Below, piece after piece: positions 58,738 to 64,000 of a DNA stretch of 64,000 nucleotides; positions within the stretch are counted from its first letter, which is position 1, and every line of letters starts with the position of its first letter. The notes under the pieces were generated by a model, which had not been told where the DNA came from, did no database searches, and saw only the letters and a list, made by a program, of their open reading frames with translations. Position numbers and translations under genes: made by a program. Origin of the DNA: Prorocentrum cordatum (taxonomy: Eukaryota; Sar; Dinophyceae; Prorocentrales; Prorocentraceae); NCBI GenBank assembly GCA_963575745.1, contig CAUYUJ010012180.1:272570-336569 (forward strand), read 5' to 3'.

Positions 58738-58882
58738 AGGAGGAGGAGGAGGAGGAGGAGCAGGAGGAGGAGGGCGGAGGGCGGAGAAGGAGGAGGAGGA
58801 GGAGGAGGAGGAGGAGGAGGACGAGGAGAAGGGAGGAGGAGGAGGAGGAGGAGGAGGAGGAGGAGGAGGAGGAGGAGGAGGA
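58738..58882 (+). repeat. (GGA)n tract ending at the assembly gap
   Basis: The pure tract probably caused the contig break. Confidence 0.95.
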
Positions 58883-58900
58883 TTCCACTGCACCGTTCTG

Positions 58901-59000
58901 NNNNNNNNNNNNNNNNNNNNNNNNNNNNNNNNNNNNNNNNNNNNNNNNNNNNNNNNNNNNNNNNNNNNNNNNNNNNNNNNNNNNNNNNNNNNNNNNNNNN
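58901..59000. other. Assembly gap (100 N)
   Basis: Round number, so the true size is unknown. Confidence 1.
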
Positions 59001-59515
59001 GTCGTGGCCACGGGAGCACCTTCGTTTTGTTATGTGCTGCTTCGGCGGGGCACTACGAGATTGCACCGTGCTTCTGGGAGATATCCCTCCCAGGCATCAC
59101 GCCATGGCTCCTTCTCGTCCTTCTCGTCCTTCTCGTCCGTCGTGGCCTCAAAAGCGCCTTCGTTCCTGATGTTCTGCTTCAGCGGAGCACTATGAGATTG
59201 CACCGTGCCTCTGGGAGTATCCCTCCCAGGCATCACGCCATGGCTCCTTCTCGTCCTTCTTGTCCGTCGTGGCCACAAAAGCGCCTTCGTTCCTGATGTT
59301 CTGCTTCAGCGGAGCACTATGAGATTGCACCGTGCCTCTGGGAGTATCCCTCCAAGACAGAATGTCATGGCTCCTCCTTGTCCTTCTCGTCCGTCGTGGC
59401 CACAAGAGCACCTTAATTTCTCATTTGCTGCTTCAGCGGAGCACTATGATCGTGCCGTGCTTATGGGAACATTCCTCCCAGACATAACGTCTTGGCTCTT
59501 CCTCGTCCTTCTCGT
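59001..59515 (+). repeat. 127-bp satellite
   Basis: Four units beginning GTGGCC(A/T)C at 59004, 59142, 59269 and 59396. Each has CAAAAGCGCCTTCGTTCCTG, CTTCAGCGGAGCACTATGAG and CATGGCTCCTTCTCGTCC. The array may extend left into the gap. Confidence 0.9.
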
Positions 59516-59569
59516 CCTCAACCTCCTCTCCCTCATCCTCATCCTCCTTCCCGTCCCCTCAAGAATCGG

Positions 59570-59665
59570 CCCCCGGACATCTCCTGGGGTGCGCTCTGGC
59601 CAGAATGTCGGGGCGGATCCAGTTGCGGCGACGGGGAGTCTCCAGGAGGCCGCCCATCCGGGAGG
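59570..59665 (+). repeat. Dispersed repeat family H
   Basis: CCCCCGGACATCTCCTGGGG, TGCGCTCTGGCCAGAATGTC, GGGGCGGATCCAGTTGCGGC. Related segments at 62465-62560 (TGCGTTCTGGTCAGAGTTTC), 59818-59860 and, more weakly, 45525-45600. Confidence 0.6.
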
Positions 59666-60685
59666 AAAGACACCCGAGATCCTCGAAATTCGATCCTCCA
59701 ATCCCTCACCTCCCTCTTCTCCATCTCCCTCCTCTTCCCCCACCTCCTTCTCCTTCTCCTCCTCCTCCTTCTCCTCCTCCTTCTCCTCCTCCTCCTTCTC
59801 CTCCCTCCCTTTCCTCGTCCCGGTGCGTTCTGGCCAGTTTCTGAGGTGGATCCAGTGAGGATTCCCCCCAATCACTAAAAAACACATAGCCCCGAAGTTC
59901 AAAATTCTTCCATGCCCAACTTTAGCCCGTTCTATATTGGCCCCCAGGTCCACTCCGCTTGGGGCCCACACTGGCAAGTTTTCCACACGTGGTCCTGGGG
60001 CCCGAAGCGGGTTGGTGGAGGCCGAAAGTGATGAAACATAAATCCGAACGCCCTCCTGAATCATTCTTCCTTCTCGGTCATCCCCCTGTTCTCGCTCGGA
60101 GTCCCCCCTGGGAGTGCTTCCTGGAGGCCTCCTGAGACCCGTGGCGACGAGAAGCCCCCTGGAAATCCAAAAATGGCGACAAAGCCACGACAAAGTGATC
60201 CTCGAAGTTCGGAAATCGCCCTCACTCAGGGACCCCCCCCTTGGAGTGCCCGACCCCCGCAGGCGAGACACTGGCCCTCGATCCTCGAAGCCCGAGGTTC
60301 GAAGTTCCTCCTGCATCTCCTCCTCCTCCTCCTCCTCCTCCTCCTCCTGCTCCTTTGCACGCTCTGTGCTGCAGCCCGAATCGGGGCAACGATCGAAATC
60401 GGGCAAGTGTGGAAGGACGGGCCTCTGAGGCCAGAAAGCAACAGGACGCAAGGGAGGAAACGACTTTGTAACACCTGCTCCTCCTCCTCCTCCTGCTGCT
60501 CCTCTTCCTCATCCTCCCTCCTCCTGCTGCGCCTCCTTCTCTTTCTCCTCCTTATCCTGCTCCTCTTCCTCATCCTCCCTCCTCCTCCTCCTCCTCCTCC
60601 TCCTCCTCCTCCTCCTCCTCCTGCTGCCCCTCCTCCACCTCCTCCTCCTCCTCCTCCTCCTCCTCCTCCTTCTCCCTCCCCCTAT
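59666..60685. other. (TCC)n tracts and unassigned sequence
   Basis: (TCC)n at 59745-59812, 60308-60350 and 60478-60680. Between 59880 and 60290 no gene is seen; TTCGA palindromes recur near 60195 and 60285. Confidence 0.5.
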
Positions 60686-60849
60686 TCATTTCCCCGCCTG
60701 TTGAGATCGGGTCGTCCAGTGCTGCGCGGCACTCGACAGCAGTGCTTGCGCGGGTGGCGGCGTGTCGTCGCGCGCCTCTGCAACGCCATTGCTTCATCGA
60801 GGCCCTTCCAGGGTCCACTTCGGTCCGATCGATCGGGCTCGAGAAGCAC

Positions 60850-61065
60850 TGATTCCAATCAGCCCGATCCGATCCGATTTCGATGCTATTTCGATCCGAT
60901 TCCGCCAGACGCTTGCAGGGCTTTGTTGTGCGTTCTGCCGCGGCCGATCCGATTCGATTCCGATGTTCTTTCGATCAGATTCGGCCTGACGCTTGCATGG
61001 CGCTATTGTGCGTCCTGGCGCGGCCGATCCGATTCGGTTCCGACTCCGTGCCGATGCGGCCCGAT
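60850..61065 (+). repeat. Tandem repeat, about 80-bp units
   Basis: GCGGCCGATCCGATTCG(A/G)TTCC, TTTCGATC.GATTC and GACGCTTGCA.GGC recur three times; units are built of GATTCC/GATCCG. Confidence 0.75.
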
Positions 61066-61227
61066 CCGGTTTACATTCCGATTCGATCCGACTTCCCGAT
61101 TCGATGCTGGCTGAATCTATTGGATCAGGATTCCCACGCCTCGTCAGAATCTACTGGATGAGGATTTCCGCGCCCCTGGCGCGTGGGGGCCGCGCGGCAA
61201 AAGACATCCCCAGACCCCCGACGTCAT

Positions 61228-61352
61228 GATTGTTCGATCGCAGCGCCGACCCCCGGAGGTCTCGACCCGTTCCCCGGGACCGGTTGTTCCTCCCGGGTCG
61301 TTTCTTGACGGTCGCGGGGCGCGGCGAGGGCCCCATAGAGGCCGAGAGTTGC
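61228..61352 (-). repeat. Dispersed repeat family C, copy 8
   Basis: CCCCCGGAGGTCTCGACCCG, CCGGGACCGGTTGTTCCTCC, GTCGTTTCTTGACGGTCGCG; the best-preserved reverse copy. Confidence 0.75.
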
Positions 61353-61394
61353 GAAAAGCCGTGCGTCGGGATTGTTCCACGATGCGAGGGGTCT

Positions 61395-61505
61395 TCCCCC
61401 CTCCTCCTCCTCCTCCTCCTCCTCCTCCTCCTCCTCCTCCTCCTCCTCCTCCTCCTCCTCCTCCTCCTCCTCCTCCTCCTCCTCCTCCTCCTCCTCCTCT
61501 TCCTG
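61395..61505 (+). repeat. (TCC)n tract
   Basis: Pure (TCC)n for about 105 bp. Confidence 0.95.
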
Positions 61506-61737
61506 ACCTAGGGAACCCCCAAATAAGGAACGAGGCCCTTTTATTATGCATAAGTTAAACTCCGATGCACCATCGAAAGATTGAGGAAAACCTTAGGCAA
61601 GCTGTGAAACGATTACGGAACGCCAATCCCCTCCCCAACGAAAATGGTTCCTTCTTCGGCCCCCCGACTGTACCCTCGTCCTCGCCCCGAGCGCCCCCGC
61701 TCCGCCTGCTGGAAACGCCCAACCCCCCTGGGCGCAG

Positions 61738-61834
61738 GCGAGACGCTGGACACCGTCCTGCAGAATCGGTCGCAGTCCCTCGCAGGCGTGGCCGAGGGTG
61801 TGGCGACGGCACCCGCGGCCGTCAAACTGGCCAG
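61738..61834 (+). CDS. gpsA-like: Glycerol-3-phosphate dehydrogenase (GpsA-type), exon B
   Basis: Acceptor CTGGGCGCAG ends at 61737 after a pyrimidine-rich run. With the last base of exon A the frame reads GETLDTVLQNRSQS and VAEGVATAPAAVKLA(R). VAEGV.T..A...LA is the family's conserved segment after the SRN motif. Placing the end at 61834 (GCCAG|GACC, a GA donor) joins AG to the G of exon C as Arg, giving LARKLGVDTP as in bacterial enzymes. A canonical-looking GTAAGT at 61855 is an alternative donor but adds seven residues not expected in the family. Confidence 0.72.
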
Positions 61835-63910
61835 GACCCGCTCCGTCGTCGTCTGTAAGTCGGCTCGGTATGACGAATCGGTCTTCGGGAACAGGCCGAT
61901 GTTTTCACGGGCCCACGTTCTTAAAAGAAACGACCTGGTGGTGGGATATGGGTTGTGTTATGCATTTTCTGTTTTTCTTATCTTGCTTGTCCTCCCTCGT
62001 CTTGCTTCCCTCCTCCCGCCTCCCCCTCCTCATTCTCTTCCTCTTGCCCTCGTGCTCCTCCGCGTCATCCTCCTCGTCCTGCTCCATCTTATCCTCATCC
62101 TTCTTCCTGTCCTCCTCCTCGCCCTCTTCCTTATCCTGGTAGCCCTCTTTCTCCTTCTCTTTTTGCGTTGCCCATGCGTGTCCTTCCCCTCCTCCGCCTC
62201 CTCCTCCTCCTGGTCATCGCAATCAATCCTTTCTTTCAGATTCGTACAATGAGGCTGGTGAGAAGTGCGCAAAATCTGGATCCAGTTGGCTTCGCCGCGT
62301 CTCCGCTGCCAGGGCTAGGCGACTCTTGTCACAACTGTCGCAGATGACTGTATTGCATGCGTTCGGCGCCCTTCTTTGTCTTCATGAGCCCGTGATTGCA
62401 TCCGCCCTCCCCCCTCGTCCCCCTCCTCCCATCTCCTCTCCCTCCTCTGCATCCCGCACTGAGGATCGACCCCCGGACCTCTTCAGGGGTGCGTTCTGGT
62501 CAGAGTTTCGAGGCTGATCAGGTCGGGGCGACGAGGGCTCCCCTGCAGGCCGAAAAAGAGCGAAAAGCGCATGGAAGCCTCACAGGTCGAAGCTCGAAGT
62601 CTGTCCTCCCCAGAGCTCCGACCTCCTGATCACTTCACAGCGTGGACCCCCGCAAGTCTGCCATCGGCGTTGGAAGTCTGCTCTCCCCCCCCTCGTGTCG
62701 CTGTCGCCGTCGGCATCTGGGGTCCACGATTGAATGCTGCCGTCCCCCACCAGGGGTGTTGCCCTTGGGCGGGGAGGTGATCAAACTAGGAAAATATGTG
62801 TAGTAAGACCATCTAGAATGATTGGTGGCGCTGCAGGGGGCGGGGCAACTATGTCCCCCAGCGGCCCCTGGAGGGGGGAGGAGAGAACAGCGACGGGACG
62901 GAGGGGACCAAAGTGCGATTAACCTGTCAGGAGGAGGCTCCCTGTCGGACTCCCCGTGCTCCTCCTCCCTCCTTCTCCTGCCTTCTCCTTTTTTTTCGTT
63001 GAGCGGACTTGAGCAACGGAGCTCTAGCGTCCAACCTGCCTCCTCCTCCTCCTCCGCCGCCTCCTCCTCATACTCCTCCTCGCAGAAGGATCGGAAGACG
63101 GATCGGAGAGCAACGCACGATCGACTTGGGGCCTACGTGCCAATGCCGCAGGTGCTGGCCCGGCGCGTGCCTTGAAAGGGAGGAGGACGGCGGCAAGGTG
63201 TGGAACCCTCCTCCGCCCGGGGCCCATCTTGGCTGGCCAGTTTGCACCTGGATCGACGCCGTGTGGCCCCAGGGCCCACAAACAGTGGAAAACATCAGAA
63301 GATCTCGAAGCTCGAATGTCGAAGCCCGTCCTCAGGTGCGGTCGTGCAGTTGACCACCGACCCCTCGTCACTTGCTATCCCACTGCACGGTTCCCTCTCC
63401 CAAAGGGCATGCAGGACACATAACTTTAATGGCCCTTCTCCCCATCCAAAGCACCCACCCAAGGTGGCTCGAGAGGCTAATTTGAAGGACTGGCGTAGTT
63501 TGAAGGACTGGCGTAAGTAAAGTGCCCCTCTGTGCCGCCACGTGCGTTGCCCTTCATCTGAGCGTCTTCCGGTGGGGATCCTGTGCTCAGCGTGTCGCGC
63601 CGCCGGGCCCACCGCGCTTCGGCAGGACGCGCTATCCACGCCCCAGGCCCCCGAGCGACCACGTGCCGAGCTTCCCCAGGGGCTCTCGCCCCGCGGAGCG
63701 GAGCGGCACGCTACCAGCTCGCAGGACGTAGCGTGTCGCCAGGGCCGCCGCCGCGACACGCTACGCAAAAGGTCCCGACCATTCCGGCACCCCCGGAGCG
63801 CTCTTGACGAGGCGCCGCTGATGGAAATGTCCCTGGGTCTCGAGACTTTTCGAAAACGTGCGACAACCTCTTGACCTCCCGAAAAAGCTTTCCGCCGCAA
63901 CCCCGCGCAG
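61835..63910 (+). other. Intron between dehydrogenase exons B and C
   Basis: About 2.1 kb, AGGA present at both edges (CCAGGACC, GCAGGAAG). Contains pyrimidine-rich sequence (61980-62170), family H repeat (62465-62560), a TTCGA cluster (63300), an 18-bp tandem (TTTGAAGGACTGGCGTA, 63481) and an uncertain exon-like segment after CTCCTCGCAG at 63090 (KDRKTDRRATHDRLGAYVPM). Confidence 0.55.
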
Positions 63911-64000
63911 GAAGCTCGGCGTGGACACGCCGGTCGCCGACGCGGTGGCCGCCGTCATCTCCCAGAGCATGGGCGCGCGAGAGGCGCCCTCGCCCTCTTC
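63911..64000 (+). CDS. gpsA-like: Glycerol-3-phosphate dehydrogenase (GpsA-type), exon C, cut by window end
   Basis: Acceptor CCCCGCGCAG ends at 63910. Reads KLGVDTPVADAVAAVISQS, MGAREA. In bacterial GpsA the corresponding region is (A)KK.GV.MPI...V..ILYEG..P.EA, the last helices of the protein, so the gene should end shortly beyond the window. Phase agrees with exon B. Confidence 0.68.

Larger units (their letters stand above)
26725..61737 (+). other. Inferred 35-kb intron of the glycerol-3-phosphate dehydrogenase gene
   Basis: Boundaries CCGG|GCGAGC and GGCGCAG|GCGAGAC; a GC-AG intron in which GGCGAG is repeated at both edges. The interval holds most of the repeats and nested exons listed below and the assembly gap at 58901-59000. 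If the gap joins unrelated contigs the intron length is wrong, though protein continuity argues that the two sides belong to one gene. Confidence 0.55.

Noticed and set aside
61855-62239. GT-AG intron joining 61854 to 62240 (phase-compatible, giving SYNEAGEKC...)
   Set aside because: Sites are canonical, but the GpsA alignment needs exon C (KLGVDTP) directly after VKLA(R); the phase match is a one-in-three coincidence. It could be an alternative splice.
1-64000. tRNA, rRNA, snRNA or spliced-leader RNA genes
   Set aside because: No cloverleaf with proper A/B boxes, no rRNA core sequence and no complete leader followed by a donor and Sm site was noticed by eye; a covariance-model scan would be needed to exclude them.

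Overview
The window looks like nuclear DNA of a dinoflagellate. The direct signs are: (i) near-matches to the dinoflagellate trans-spliced leader, ending ...CCATTTTGGCTCAAG, 40-125 bases upstream of several intronless open reading frames; (ii) short exons bounded by GC-AG and possibly GA-AG splice sites; (iii) extreme simple-repeat load, mostly (GGA)n/(TCC)n; (iv) high GC outside the retrogene block. All genes I can support are on the + strand. The species is not determined; very long repeat-filled introns would suit a large dinoflagellate genome. There are 100 Ns at 58901-59000, so the window is at least two contigs.

Region 1 (1-21 kb) is a block of retrogene-like genes. It opens with a gene fragment interrupted by an intron-like repeat (69-532), then a 1.9-kb higher-order satellite of a near-palindromic 22-mer (about 640-2580). 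Next come an orphan ORF (2858-3604), a C5-cytosine DNA methyltransferase (4214-6043), a large lysine/glycine-linker protein with one probable intron and one frameshift (7307-11360), an EEP-fold nuclease-like gene split by a frameshift (14998-17183), and a protein with an internally duplicated domain (18720-19790). Between them lie foldback elements, a 72-bp tandem repeat, a 443-bp direct duplication and a 19-bp motif repeated about 16 times inside and outside coding sequence.

Region 2 (21-64 kb) is mostly intronic or intergenic: minisatellites, (GGA)n tracts and at least four kinds of short dispersed element. Isolated conserved exons are embedded in it. Three encode consecutive C-terminal pieces of a bacterial-type glycerol-3-phosphate dehydrogenase (26617-26724, 61738-61834, 63911-end). 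They join in phase with no missing or overlapping protein sequence, implying a 35-kb intron. Inside that interval are exons of a PX-domain protein (32309-33910), a membrane-segment ORF (42831-43163), the last exon of an unknown gene (55177-55451) and a RING-finger exon (56187-56337).

No rRNA, tRNA, CRISPR array or bacterial-type operon was seen. The genes do not form an evident pathway. The unifying theme is mobile-element and mRNA-recycling activity: processed messages re-inserted as genes, and repeats colonising introns.
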